DNA of 64,000 nt. It comes from Prevotellamassilia timonensis (lineage in GTDB: Bacteria; Bacteroidota; Bacteroidia; Bacteroidales; Bacteroidaceae). Of this stretch, positions 7,679 to 16,170 are shown piece by piece (positions within the stretch are counted from its first letter, which is position 1; every line of letters starts with the position of its first letter). The stretch lies in NCBI RefSeq assembly GCF_900106785.1, contig NZ_LT629845.1, positions 654,762 to 718,761 of the forward strand, read 5' to 3'. The notes under the pieces were generated by a model. That model was not told the DNA's origin. It searched no databases and saw only the letters and a list, made by a program, of their open reading frames with translations. A program made the translations under genes and the position numbers.

Positions 7679-8416
7679 TTATTTTGTTGCACAATACATA
7701 GTACTAAGTCCAAACGTGAAACGTTTGAATTTAACGTCAGAAAAGCCAGCTTGTTGAAGTATTCCTTGCATAACTTCGCCTTGTGGAAATGCTTCCATAG
7801 TAGCGGGCAGGTAGGTGTAAGCCTTGCTGTCACGCGATATGATTTTACCCAAAACAGGCATTAGTACATGCGAATATAACCAGAAAAGTTGCTTCATTGG
7901 GAATTGTACGGGCGATGTTAATTCAATAATAACAAGTCTGCCGCCTTTGCGCATTACGCGGCACATTTCGCGTAGCCCCTTGTCTAAATTCTCAAAGTTT
8001 CGTATGCCGTATGCTACCATTACTGCGTCAAAAGTGTCGTCTGGTAACGAAAGGTTCAAGCAGTCTTCCTTCTGAAAATGTATTATATGGTCTAATTGTG
8101 CGGCTTTCACTTTAGTCCGCGCCACATTCATCATCCCTTCAGACAAGTCAACGCCAAGCAATTCCTTGGGACACAGTTCTTTTGCTGCCAAAATGGCAAA
8201 ATCTCCTGTGCCGGTTGCCACATCTAATATATTTTGGGGGTGGTAGGGACGTAATGAGTCAATGGCGGCTTTGCGCCATTGTTTATCAATGCCAAGTGAA
8301 AGCGTATGATTTAGCAGGTCGTAAGAATGTGCGATACCATCAAACATTCTTTCAACTTGTGCGCCTTTTGACTCAGTGTCGTTGTAGGGCCTTATTTCTT
8401 CTTGCTTGTAAGTCAT
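7679..8416 (-). CDS. ubiE: Demethylmenaquinone methyltransferase (UbiE/MenG)
   Basis: An S-adenosylmethionine-dependent methyltransferase for the last step of menaquinone synthesis. The family signature [20 protein letters not shown] (25-44) precedes the SAM-binding motif [12 protein letters not shown] (63-74); [11 protein letters not shown] and [13 protein letters not shown] follow in the expected order. In an anaerobic member of the Bacteroidales the product would feed fumarate reduction, so MenG is the functional name. It heads an operon with fmt. The promoter at 8425-8455 ends so close to the ATG that the mRNA leader must be only a few bases. Confidence 0.95.
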   Translation of the reverse strand: MTYKQEEIRPYNDTESKGAQVERMFDGIAHSYDLLNHTLSLGIDKQWRKAAIDSLRPYHPQNILDVATGTGDFAILAAKELCPKELLGVDLSEGMMNVARTKVKAAQLDHIIHFQKEDCLNLSLPDDTFDAVMVAYGIRNFENLDKGLREMCRVMRKGGRLVIIELTSPVQFPMKQLFWLYSHVLMPVLGKIISRDSKAYTYLPATMEAFPQGEVMQGILQQAGFSDVKFKRFTFGLSTMYCATK

Positions 8417-8424
8417 ATTGCTTG

Positions 8425-8455
8425 CAAAGTTACTTTATCAGGCTTAAATGTCAAA
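8425..8455 (-). promoter_or_regulatory. Promoter of ubiE-fmt, nearly leaderless
   Basis: On the minus strand TTTG (8455-8452) is followed after 19 nt by TAACTTTG (8432-8425). The start codon of ubiE is at 8416-8414, only 8 bases past the -7 box, so transcription would begin within a few bases of the ATG. Confidence 0.7.
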
Positions 8456-8625
8456 CAAAATATTGATTTTTGTGCAAGTATGTATCAATGCGTGATAAGC
8501 ATAATATGACGGAGAGTGGGTTCACATTTTCATATAGCTCAATTATTCATCGATAAAATTATGCAATTCGTCTATTTTATGGTGTCAATAAGTATTTATT
8601 GCTTCTTTTCCGATGTTGGTACATA

Positions 8626-8633
8626 TACCTTTG
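8626..8633 (+). promoter_or_regulatory. Likely -7 box of the efflux operon
   Basis: TACCTTTG matches TAnnTTTG about 30 bases before the first gene of the efflux operon. The -33 position (8603-8606, TTCT) is a poor match, so the promoter may need an activator; the response regulator encoded downstream is one candidate. Confidence 0.45.
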
Positions 8634-8663
8634 CATTCGTAAATACAATAAAAACGGAGACTT

Positions 8664-10010
8664 ATGCATAAAATACGAAAGAAATGTTTAGCGGCTTCTT
8701 TAGCATTGCTTCCTTGGGTGGGTATGGCACAAACGAATGGCGTTTGGACTCTCCAAAACTGCATAGATTATGCGGTAGCCCACAATGTGCAGCTATTGAA
8801 AAGTGCAGCCGCAGAACAAAGTGCCAGCGTCGATGTGGCCGAGGCCAAGGCGGGTCTATTGCCGAGCCTGAGTGGTGACTTGACACAGGGGGTGAGTTAT
8901 CGTCCGTTTCAAGAGAGTGGCGGTAGCTTTGTAAATGGCGGTATAGCCACTTCAGCAGCAGACAAGGTTACGCAAAATGGTAGCTATGGCATTAATGCGC
9001 AATGGGTTGTTTGGAATGGCGGAAAGAACCGAATGAGTATAACTAATGCGCAATATAATCAGCAGTTGGCTGCCTATGATACGCAGACGCAAGTTAACGA
9101 GGTCAAAGAACAGATAGCGCAACTATATGTGCAAATACTCTATATGACTGAGGCTGAAAAAGTAAATCGTACACTTTTGTCGCAAGACTCAATCATTTGC
9201 GAACGCGGGCAGCAGATGGTAAATGTAGGTTCTATGTCCAAGGCGGATTTGGCGCAGCTGCAATCTCAGGTTAGTCAAGGACGGTATAATGTCGTGAATG
9301 TTCGAACACAAATTGACAATGCCAAAATGCAATTAAGGCAGTTGATGGAACTACCTGCAGATGAAGCATTTGATGTGCAGCCAGTTGATGTTACTGATGT
9401 ACAAGTGTTGAATAGTATTCCGAGCAAAGACGCTATTTATTCATCAGCATTAGATAGTCGTCCTGAAATTAAGCGTTCGCAGTTGGCTATCGAGCAAAGC
9501 CATCTCAGTACAAAAATTGCCAAGAGTGGTTATCTGCCAACAATTAGCCTGACGGGAAGTATAGGAGATAGCCATGTGACTGGTAGTCAAACTAATTGGG
9601 CTAAGCAAATGAAGAACAACTTTAATGGTAGTTTGGGCGTAACGGTGAGCATACCAATATTTGATAATCGAAAGAATAAGAGTGCGGTGGAGCGTGCAAA
9701 GGTTGCAGAAACTACAGCTCAGCTTGATTTGCAAGATACTCAAAAACAGCTCTACCAAACCATTGAAACGTATTGGCTAAATGCAACTAACAGTCAAGCC
9801 AAGTACGTGGCAGCGAAATCAAGTGTCGAGAGCATGGCTACCAGCTATGAGCTAATGACGGAACAATTTAATCTCGGTTTGAAAAATATAGCCGAACTTT
9901 TGAATAGTCGTGCAAATTTGCTCGATGCGCAACAGACAATGCTGCAAGACAAATATACAGCTTTGCTTAACCGCAACCTGCTCAACTTTTATGCGGGCAA
10001 CGAATTGTAA
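8664..10010 (+). CDS. TolC-family outer membrane efflux protein
   Basis: A 448-aa outer-membrane channel of a tripartite exporter. Residues 1-23 are a signal peptide (basic KIRKK, hydrophobic core, likely cleavage after GMAQ), followed by WTLQNCIDYAVAHN, the usual start of the mature TolC repeat. Two outer-membrane-efflux repeats follow (about 25-215 and 240-445), with long helices such as VNEVKEQIAQLYVQILYM and the second-half motif ALDSRPEIKRSQLAIEQS. It is the first gene of an operon with a periplasmic adaptor (23-nt gap), ABC ATPase and permease. The exported substrate is unknown. Confidence 0.92.
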   Translation: MHKIRKKCLAASLALLPWVGMAQTNGVWTLQNCIDYAVAHNVQLLKSAAAEQSASVDVAEAKAGLLPSLSGDLTQGVSYRPFQESGGSFVNGGIATSAADKVTQNGSYGINAQWVVWNGGKNRMSITNAQYNQQLAAYDTQTQVNEVKEQIAQLYVQILYMTEAEKVNRTLLSQDSIICERGQQMVNVGSMSKADLAQLQSQVSQGRYNVVNVRTQIDNAKMQLRQLMELPADEAFDVQPVDVTDVQVLNSIPSKDAIYSSALDSRPEIKRSQLAIEQSHLSTKIAKSGYLPTISLTGSIGDSHVTGSQTNWAKQMKNNFNGSLGVTVSIPIFDNRKNKSAVERAKVAETTAQLDLQDTQKQLYQTIETYWLNATNSQAKYVAAKSSVESMATSYELMTEQFNLGLKNIAELLNSRANLLDAQQTMLQDKYTALLNRNLLNFYAGNEL

Positions 10011-10033
10011 TATAAACAACAATAAATATCTAT

Positions 10034-11227
10034 ATGAAAGTCAATATAAAGAAATGGTCTGTAGCCATAGTAGTATTACTCGCTATTGGTGGTGGAATAT
10101 GGTACTTTTTACACAAACAAGAAGCTCCCTTCGAGGTTAGTTATGAAACAGCAAAGGTTGAAAAGGCCACGATTGGCAACAGTGTGACGGCTACAGGAAC
10201 GGTAGAGGCTGTGACCTCTGTCGAAGTGGGTACACAGGTGTCGGGTATCATAGACAAAATTTACGTAGACTACAATTCTCCTGTTAAGAAAGGCCAGGTT
10301 ATAGCAGAACTGGATAAAACCAATCTGCTGAGCGAATTGCGTAGTGCAACGAGTCAACTTGAAGGTGCAAAAAGCGATTTGAATTATCAACGCTCAAATT
10401 TTGCACGCATGAAGACATTGTATGGCAAGGGACTCATCAGTGCTAATGATTATGAAACTGCACGCTTGTCATTGCAGCAGGCAGAGAGCGTTGTGAATCA
10501 ACGTCAAGAGGCCGTGACAAAAGCAAAAACAAACCTAAGCTACGCTACGATTACTTCGCCTATTGATGGTGTCGTTTTGAGCAAATCCGTTGAGGAAGGT
10601 CAGACCGTGGCATCGAGCTTCAATACACCGACGTTGTTCACAATTGTAAAGGATATGACTGACATGCGTGTAGTAGCAAGTGTGGACGAAGCTGATATAG
10701 GTGAAGTCAAAGTTGGTCAGCGTGTAACCTATTCGGTTGACGCCTATCCTGACGAAACATTTGAGGGTACGGTAACACAGGTTCGAAATGAGGCAACAAC
10801 CGAGAATAATGTAGTTACCTATGAGGTAGTGATCTCTGCCCCTAACCCAAATTTGAAACTAAAGCCGGGTTTAACGGCTAACGTGACAATTTATACGCTT
10901 GAGCAAAATAATATTGTAAGTGTTCCTACGAAGGCTTTGCGTTTCATGCCCACAAAAGAGATGGTTGGGGCAAAGGACAAAATTGTTGATTGCAATGGTT
11001 CCCACAAATTGTGGGTGCGCGAGGGACGTACATTCAAAGCGTACAGTGTGCAAACTGGTATAACTAATGGCACACGCACGCAAATACTTAGTGGTATAAA
11101 GGAGGGCACAGTAGTAGTTGTTGATATGAAAGATGCTTCAACAACTGAGGAAGGTAAGGACGAAACAAGCACAGGTGAAGAGAAAAGTCCATTCTCACCC
11201 GGTCCGCCAAGCAAAAAGAAAAAGTAA
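10034..11227 (+). CDS. Periplasmic adaptor (MacA/HlyD family) of a tripartite efflux pump
   Basis: A 397-aa membrane-fusion protein joining the inner-membrane ABC transporter to the TolC channel. It has an N-terminal membrane anchor (about 9-26), the biotinyl-lipoyl-like half motif VGTQVSGIIDKIYVDYNSPV (about 65-85), a coiled-coil hairpin (about 100-165), the second lipoyl half SPIDGVVLSKSVEEGQTV and a beta-barrel domain. The C-terminus is an acidic then basic low-complexity tail ending PSKKKK. MacA is the closest well-known relative because the downstream genes encode a MacB-type transporter. A MITE-like insertion separates it from the ATPase gene. Confidence 0.9.
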   Translation: MKVNIKKWSVAIVVLLAIGGGIWYFLHKQEAPFEVSYETAKVEKATIGNSVTATGTVEAVTSVEVGTQVSGIIDKIYVDYNSPVKKGQVIAELDKTNLLSELRSATSQLEGAKSDLNYQRSNFARMKTLYGKGLISANDYETARLSLQQAESVVNQRQEAVTKAKTNLSYATITSPIDGVVLSKSVEEGQTVASSFNTPTLFTIVKDMTDMRVVASVDEADIGEVKVGQRVTYSVDAYPDETFEGTVTQVRNEATTENNVVTYEVVISAPNPNLKLKPGLTANVTIYTLEQNNIVSVPTKALRFMPTKEMVGAKDKIVDCNGSHKLWVREGRTFKAYSVQTGITNGTRTQILSGIKEGTVVVVDMKDASTTEEGKDETSTGEEKSPFSPGPPSKKKK

Positions 11228-11235
11228 ACGCTAAA

Positions 11236-11406
11236 GGGTTGTTCTAAAAAATCTGTTTTTAGAGTTCTGCTATTCTGAAATGTGATTTGCATGCTCTCAG
11301 AAGTGCCTTTTTGAAAGTTAGTTACCTGCTATGTTCTCTCACAAACTTTCAAAAAGACACTTCCGATAGCGCACAAATCCCTATTCCAGAATTATTAGAA
11401 CCACCC
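11236..11406. mobile_element. MITE-like palindromic insertion inside the efflux operon
   Basis: The 171-bp segment starts GGGTTGTTCTAA and ends TTAGAACCACCC (11 of 12 inverted match) and is flanked on both sides by TAAA (11232-11235 and 11407-11410), a possible 4-bp target duplication. Inside, GAAGTGCCTTTTTGAAAGTT (about 11301) pairs with AACTTTCAAAAAGACACTTC (about 11344), so most of the element folds back on itself. It has no ORF. It lies between the adaptor and ATPase genes and could attenuate or terminate the operon transcript. Confidence 0.6.
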
Positions 11407-11439
11407 TAAAACGTGAAAATCCAACCAAAAGCAACCAAG

Positions 11440-12237
11440 ATGATAGATATAGATAAAGAAGAGATCTTCCCACAACCTGAGGATCGCTCAGACAAAAAAG
11501 TTGTGATTGAACTGGATAATGTGCGTCGTAATTTCGTGGTAGGTGATGAAACGGTTCACGCTTTGAAGGGCGTATCTTTCAAAATCTACGAAGGTGAATT
11601 TGTGACAATCATGGGTACTTCGGGTTCGGGCAAGTCAACACTCCTCAATCAGTTAGGGTGTCTTGATACACCATCAAGTGGGGAGTATTACCTTGATGGC
11701 GTAAGCGTGCGCACTATGAAGCGTAGCGAGCGTGCAGTATTGCGCAACCGCAAAATAGGCTTTGTGTTCCAGAACTATAATTTGTTGCCTAAGACAACAG
11801 CCGTTGAAAATGTAGAGCTGCCGTTGATGTATAATTCGTCAGTGTCGGCCTCAGAACGTCGGAAGCGTAGCATCGAGGCGTTAAAAATGGTAGGACTTGG
11901 CGAGAGGCTTTATCACAAATCGAACCAAATGTCTGGTGGTCAAATGCAACGTGTGGCAATAGCACGTGCGTTGGTCAACGATCCGGCGGTAATATTGGCA
12001 GATGAGGCTACGGGTAACTTGGATACGCGCACTTCGTTTGAGATATTAGTCCTTTTTCAAAAGCTGTTTAAGGCGGGGCGAACGATTATATTCGTAACAC
12101 ATAATCCCGAAATTGCTTTATATTCCAGCCGTAACATATTCTTGCGTGATGGATTGATACGTGAGGATGTTGTTAATCACAACATACACTCTGCATCAAA
12201 GGCATTAGCAGAATTGCCACCGAATGAAGAGTCGTAA
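11440..12237 (+). CDS. ABC transporter ATP-binding protein (MacB/LolD type)
   Basis: ATPase subunit of the efflux pump. Counting from the in-frame GTG at 11413, Walker A GTSGSGKST is at residues 68-76, the Q-loop VFQNYNLLP at 118-126, the signature MSGGQMQRVAIARAL at 173-187 and Walker B VILADEAT at 193-200, followed by the switch histidine in FVTHNPE. I prefer the ATG at 11440 (265 aa) because the GTG start lies only a few bases from the MITE-like insertion and its extra nine residues look non-native. MacB normally has ATPase and permease fused; here they are separate genes, as is common in Bacteroidota. Confidence 0.92.
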   Translation: MIDIDKEEIFPQPEDRSDKKVVIELDNVRRNFVVGDETVHALKGVSFKIYEGEFVTIMGTSGSGKSTLLNQLGCLDTPSSGEYYLDGVSVRTMKRSERAVLRNRKIGFVFQNYNLLPKTTAVENVELPLMYNSSVSASERRKRSIEALKMVGLGERLYHKSNQMSGGQMQRVAIARALVNDPAVILADEATGNLDTRTSFEILVLFQKLFKAGRTIIFVTHNPEIALYSSRNIFLRDGLIREDVVNHNIHSASKALAELPPNEES

Positions 12238-12262
12238 ATAACGATAATAATATAAACTTGTT

Positions 12263-13486
12263 ATGAATTATAGCAATCTGTTCAAAATAGCGATGCGTGC
12301 CATTGCGGCAAACAAGTTGCGCTCCTTCCTTACTATGCTTGGCATTATCATAGGTGTGGCTTCGGTTATAGCTATGATGGCCATCGGACAGGGTTCGAAA
12401 AAGAGTATACAGGCCAATATTTCCGAGATGGGCTCGAATATGATCATGATTCGTCCCGGTCAGGACAAAGGGCCTGGTGGTGCCCAGCAGGACGCATCTG
12501 ATATGCAGACCCTGAAATTGAAAGACTATGAGGCATTAAAGGAGCAGGCAAAATACTTGTCAGCCATATCTCCGAGCGTAAATTCTTCTGGTCAGTTTAT
12601 CAATGGCAATAATAACACCCCGTCGACCATTTATGGCATATCACCAGATTATATGCAAATCCGACAGCAAAAGGTCAAGGACGGTGAGATGTTTACCGAC
12701 GAGGAGGTGCGCAGCAGTGCAAAGGTCTGCGTGATAGGTAAAACGGTGGCCGACAATCTTTTTACTAATGGCGAAGATCCTGTAGGCAAGGTCATACGTT
12801 TCAACAAAATACCATTCCGTGTGGTTGGCGTCTTGGAATCGAAAGGTTACAATTCGTTTGGAATGGATCAGGACGATGTCGTACTGGCTCCTTACACAAC
12901 GGTTATGAAGCGTATATTATCAGTCACTTACTTGCAGGGCATCAATGCCTCGGCGGTGACAGAGGATATGACCGATTTAGCCATAGAGGATATAACCAGC
13001 ATTTTACGCGAGAATCACAAGTTGAAAGCTTCAGATGAAGATAACTTCACAATCAGGAGCCAACAGGAAATGGCCGAAATGATGAACTCAACGTCCGACA
13101 CTATGACTGTCCTGTTGTTGGTTGTAGCATGTATTTCGCTCGTCGTAGGCGGTATAGGTATTATGAATATCATGTATGTAAGCGTGACAGAACGTACCAA
13201 GGAGATTGGTTTGCGTATGTCTGTTGGAGCACGTGGTATAGATATACTAAACCAATTTTTGATAGAATCAGTCTTGCTTAGCGTGACAGGTGGCTTGATT
13301 GGCGTAATAGTGGGAATCGGTGCAGCAGTTGGTATCAATGTGTTCGCACACTGGCCCATACAAATCCAGCCCTGGAGCGTGTTGCTGAGTTTTGCCGTAT
13401 GTTCAGCTACAGGCATATTCTTTGGCTGGTATCCGGCTAAAAAGGCAGCGAGCCTCGACCCCATAGAAGCTATACGTTACGAGTAA
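12263..13486 (+). CDS. ABC transporter permease (MacB-like, FtsX superfamily)
   Basis: A 407-aa inner-membrane permease with four membrane segments in the MacB arrangement. One helix near the N-terminus (about 20-43, in LRSFLTMLGIIIGVASVIAM) is followed by a large periplasmic MacB_PCD domain (about 45-265) and an FtsX domain with three helices (about 275-400). The FtsX part contains GGIGIMNIMYVSVTERTKEI, a hallmark of MacB-type mechanotransmitters. The C-terminus GWYPAKKAASLDPIEAIRYE is the typical ending. It starts 25 bases after the ATPase gene. With the TolC and MacA genes it forms a complete tripartite exporter; substrates in the family include macrolides and peptides, but the substrate here is not shown. 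Confidence 0.93.
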   Translation: MNYSNLFKIAMRAIAANKLRSFLTMLGIIIGVASVIAMMAIGQGSKKSIQANISEMGSNMIMIRPGQDKGPGGAQQDASDMQTLKLKDYEALKEQAKYLSAISPSVNSSGQFINGNNNTPSTIYGISPDYMQIRQQKVKDGEMFTDEEVRSSAKVCVIGKTVADNLFTNGEDPVGKVIRFNKIPFRVVGVLESKGYNSFGMDQDDVVLAPYTTVMKRILSVTYLQGINASAVTEDMTDLAIEDITSILRENHKLKASDEDNFTIRSQQEMAEMMNSTSDTMTVLLLVVACISLVVGGIGIMNIMYVSVTERTKEIGLRMSVGARGIDILNQFLIESVLLSVTGGLIGVIVGIGAAVGINVFAHWPIQIQPWSVLLSFAVCSATGIFFGWYPAKKAASLDPIEAIRYE

Positions 13487-13523
13487 AAGCATATTATAAT
13501 AAGTAGATGTTTAGTATTAGTTG

Positions 13524-13634
13524 ACTCAAGTTTCGGATTTAGAAGGGAACGGCTTGAAAGACCAAAAGCACCAAGCACTAAGTTTGCAGATGGAAATCAT
13601 TGGGCCCCGTTTGAGTTAAATCCGAAACTTGGGT
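13524..13634. repeat. Inverted repeat downstream of the efflux operon
   Basis: ACTCAAGTTTCGGATTTA (13524-13541) and TAAATCCGAAACTTGGGT (13617-13634) form an 18-bp inverted pair with one mismatch around a 75-bp spacer. It could be a terminator-like fold, though no U-run follows, or the end pair of a small mobile element. Confidence 0.55.
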
Positions 13635-13636
13635 TG

Positions 13637-13745
13637 TCTTACTACGGACGTTCAACATGCTTACTACGTTCGAAGTAAATGCTTACCACGTTCGAAGTAA
13701 ATGCTTACTACGTTCGAAGTAAATGCTTACTACGACCGATGTGAC
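13637..13745. repeat. Tandem 22-bp repeats
   Basis: Three nearly identical 22-bp units GCTTACTACGTTCGAAGTAAAT lie head to tail at 13659-13724; the middle copy has one change. A degenerate unit precedes them (13637-13658) and a partial one follows (13725-13745). Each unit contains the palindrome-like core ACGTTCGAAGT. They lie between the efflux operon and the two-component system that follows it. Confidence 0.8.
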
Positions 13746-13928
13746 ATAACTTAGACTTGGTTCTGTGCTCTCGTCACCCCCCACACGTGCATCATCGTTT
13801 CGTTTGACAACGGACGGTCGCTGCCGTTATTCGTACTGCATGCTGTGTAGGCTGAAAGTTGAGTTACGTAATTCTTTGATTTTCAATATGCACTATGTGA
13901 TGGCGCAGAAAGGTGATGAAGTCATGTG

Positions 13929-13959
13929 TTGTTGGATATGCAGTTTTTTTGTATGTTTG
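13929..13959 (+). promoter_or_regulatory. Promoter of the LytS/LytTR two-component operon
   Basis: TTG (13929-13931), 20 nt, then TATGTTTG (13952-13959) fits the Bacteroidota consensus. It gives a leader of about 100 nt before the kinase ATG at 14067, and it falls inside the short ORF 13765-14013, which is one reason to reject that ORF. Confidence 0.65.
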
Positions 13960-14066
13960 CACCATTCAATAATTAGGTGGCACATGGTCAATCCTTGTAA
14001 GTGTGTTCATTGAAGGTGTTACACTGCGCTTTTGCACAGTGCCATCTGTTAATAAACTATTAGAGT

Positions 14067-15152
14067 ATGAGTAACCAACAGCGTAAACCACGTTTAGAAT
14101 GTTTCATAGAGGTTGTAGTACATGTACTGACGTGGTGTTATATATTTTTATCGCCCCTGATATTTAAGCATAGCGGTGAATCTATTAATTGGGACCATTA
14201 TTTGCATGGCAGTATCCTGCCATTAACTATATGCGTTGCCTTTTATCTTAATTATTTTGTGCTCATACCACGTTTTCTTCTAACAAAGGGGAAGCTAAAG
14301 TGGTTCTTTATTGTCAACTTTATTATCTTTGCATTGTATCAAATAGGCGTGGAATATCAAAGTCTTTGGTTCCCATCACATCCACCAATGCATAAGCGAA
14401 TGTTAGGACGTCCAATGTTGCCGCCCAAAAGCTACTTTGTGATACGTGGACTGCTATTTTACATATTCTCAGTAGGTGCCTCAGTCGCTTTGAAGCTTAG
14501 TTTGCGTTGGCGACAGAGTGAGCAAGCAAGAGCTGAGGCGGAACTCGGGCGTTCGCAGGCCGAATTGAAAAATCTGAAAAATCAAATAAATCCTCACTTC
14601 CTGCTTAATACGCTCAATAATATATATGCCTTGACAGCTTTCGACCAGGTAAAGGCTCAGCAAGCTATTCAGGAGTTGAGTCGTTTGCTTCGCTACATGT
14701 TATACGAGAATCAATCTGACAGAGTCAGTTTAGACAAAGAAGTAGAGTTCTTAAAATCCTACATCGCTCTGATGAGGCTGCGCCTGTATAATGATGTCGA
14801 GGTAAAGGCTGAGTTCGATTACCCAGAGAGTCAAAACGTACCTGTAGCACCGCTGATATTCATCTCGTTAGTTGAGAATGCTTTTAAGCATGGGGTATGT
14901 TCTACAGGCAATAGTTTTATTCATATAAGTCTGAAGGCAAATGCTCACCATTTGGTGTTTAAGTGCGAAAATAGCAATACGCCCAAAAACGAGTCAGATA
15001 AGGCTCCGGGGGGCATCGGTCTGAAGCAAGTGGCAAGTCGTTTGCAGTTTGCTTATCTCGGACGTTACAAATGGAAATATGGGGCCATTGATGGTGGCAA
15101 AACATACAGTTCTGTCATAGAAATCTTTGATACACCAATAGAAAAGAATTAA
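14067..15152 (+). CDS. LytS-type sensor histidine kinase
   Basis: A 361-aa membrane kinase. Four hydrophobic segments (about 14-34, 48-68, 78-98 and 124-145) anchor a sensor domain without a large extracellular loop; a coiled linker (150-172) leads to the His_kinase core with NQINPHFLLNTLNNIYAL, phospho-acceptor His177, and the ATP-binding N box ENAFKHG (270-276) and G box GGIGLKQV. The partner response regulator gene starts 17 bases downstream. Kinase-regulator pairs of this kind are common beside transport operons in Bacteroidales, so control of the preceding efflux genes is a reasonable inference. Confidence 0.92.
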   Translation: MSNQQRKPRLECFIEVVVHVLTWCYIFLSPLIFKHSGESINWDHYLHGSILPLTICVAFYLNYFVLIPRFLLTKGKLKWFFIVNFIIFALYQIGVEYQSLWFPSHPPMHKRMLGRPMLPPKSYFVIRGLLFYIFSVGASVALKLSLRWRQSEQARAEAELGRSQAELKNLKNQINPHFLLNTLNNIYALTAFDQVKAQQAIQELSRLLRYMLYENQSDRVSLDKEVEFLKSYIALMRLRLYNDVEVKAEFDYPESQNVPVAPLIFISLVENAFKHGVCSTGNSFIHISLKANAHHLVFKCENSNTPKNESDKAPGGIGLKQVASRLQFAYLGRYKWKYGAIDGGKTYSSVIEIFDTPIEKN

Positions 15153-15168
15153 ACCAAAACTCAGAAAA

Positions 15169-15936
15169 ATGAAGTGCGCAATTATTGACGATGAACCATT
15201 GGCTCTTGGACTGCTCGAGAGTTATGTAGCCAAAACCCCCATGTTGGAGTTGTGTGGCAAATATGCCAGTGCCGTTGAGGCCATGGGTGGATTGCAAAGT
15301 AATCCAGTCGACATCATTTTCCTCGACATTCAGATGCCTGATTTGAATGGATTAGACTTTTCTAAAACAATAGACACAGCTCGCACACGTATTATTTTTA
15401 CAACCGCATTCAGCCAATACGCTTTGGAGGGGTATAAGGTCAATGCACTTGACTATCTGTTAAAACCGATAAGCTATGTCGATTTCGTTGCATCAGTAAA
15501 CCGTGCGCAAAAATGGTACGATATGATGGTGGCCAAGCACAATGAGGCAACAAAGTATGAACACAATGGTTCAACAGAACAAGTCGTGTTGAAGGACGTG
15601 GACAGTGATTACCTCTTTGTCAAGAGCGACTACAAACTGGTGCGTATAGATTTCTCGGACATCTTGTATATAGAGGGTTTGAAAGACTATGTAAAAATAT
15701 ACATTAGTTCCGAGCCCAAACCTATATTGTGCCTGAGTTCTATGCGCAGCTTTGAGAATGCCTTGCCAAGCGATACTTTTTATAGAATACACCGCTCATA
15801 TATAGTGAACATGCAGAAGGTGAGGGTATTTGAAAAAGGACAAGTCGTGGTCAATGGCAAATACATACCTATTTCGGATAGCTATAAGGAGCAAGTTCAG
15901 ACGTATCTTAATAAGCATCTGTTGCAAGGGCGTTGA
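15169..15936 (+). CDS. LytTR-family response regulator
   Basis: A 255-aa DNA-binding response regulator. The receiver domain (about 1-115) has the acidic pair at Asp7/Asp8, phospho-acceptor Asp53 in FLDIQMPDLNGLDF, Thr/Ser at FTTAFSQYAL and Lys in DYLLKPI. A LytTR domain (about 147-250) follows, with YIEGLKDYVKIY and FYRIHRSYIVN characteristic of the family. It is coupled to the LytS-type kinase upstream. LytTR proteins bind pairs of direct-repeat sites; the tandem 22-bp repeats at 13637-13745 are a possible target but this is untested. Confidence 0.94.
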   Translation: MKCAIIDDEPLALGLLESYVAKTPMLELCGKYASAVEAMGGLQSNPVDIIFLDIQMPDLNGLDFSKTIDTARTRIIFTTAFSQYALEGYKVNALDYLLKPISYVDFVASVNRAQKWYDMMVAKHNEATKYEHNGSTEQVVLKDVDSDYLFVKSDYKLVRIDFSDILYIEGLKDYVKIYISSEPKPILCLSSMRSFENALPSDTFYRIHRSYIVNMQKVRVFEKGQVVVNGKYIPISDSYKEQVQTYLNKHLLQGR

Positions 15937-16170
15937 TTCTTTATGGAGGTGGGGCATGCGTAGGTACATGAAAGAAAGAGTAAGGCTCATATTAGCTATG
16001 TGAAACTTAAATGTTATCTTCGTCCTGCTAATATAACTTCAACTTGTAAGTAGGTGCTCAAAATCGTGCGATATGACTGCGGCCGAGGGAGGGCAGAAGC
16101 GCCCAGTAGCGAATCTTCAATGAGAAAATGACACTTGCTGATTGTATGAAATAATTTTGAACACCTACCT

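Noticed and set aside
13637-13745. CRISPR array
   Set aside because: The 22-bp units are directly adjacent with no unique spacers, and no cas genes are present.
13765-14013. 82-aa ORF before the LytS-type kinase gene
   Set aside because: It covers the kinase promoter (13929-13959), is Cys-rich and low in plausible secondary structure, and has no partner.
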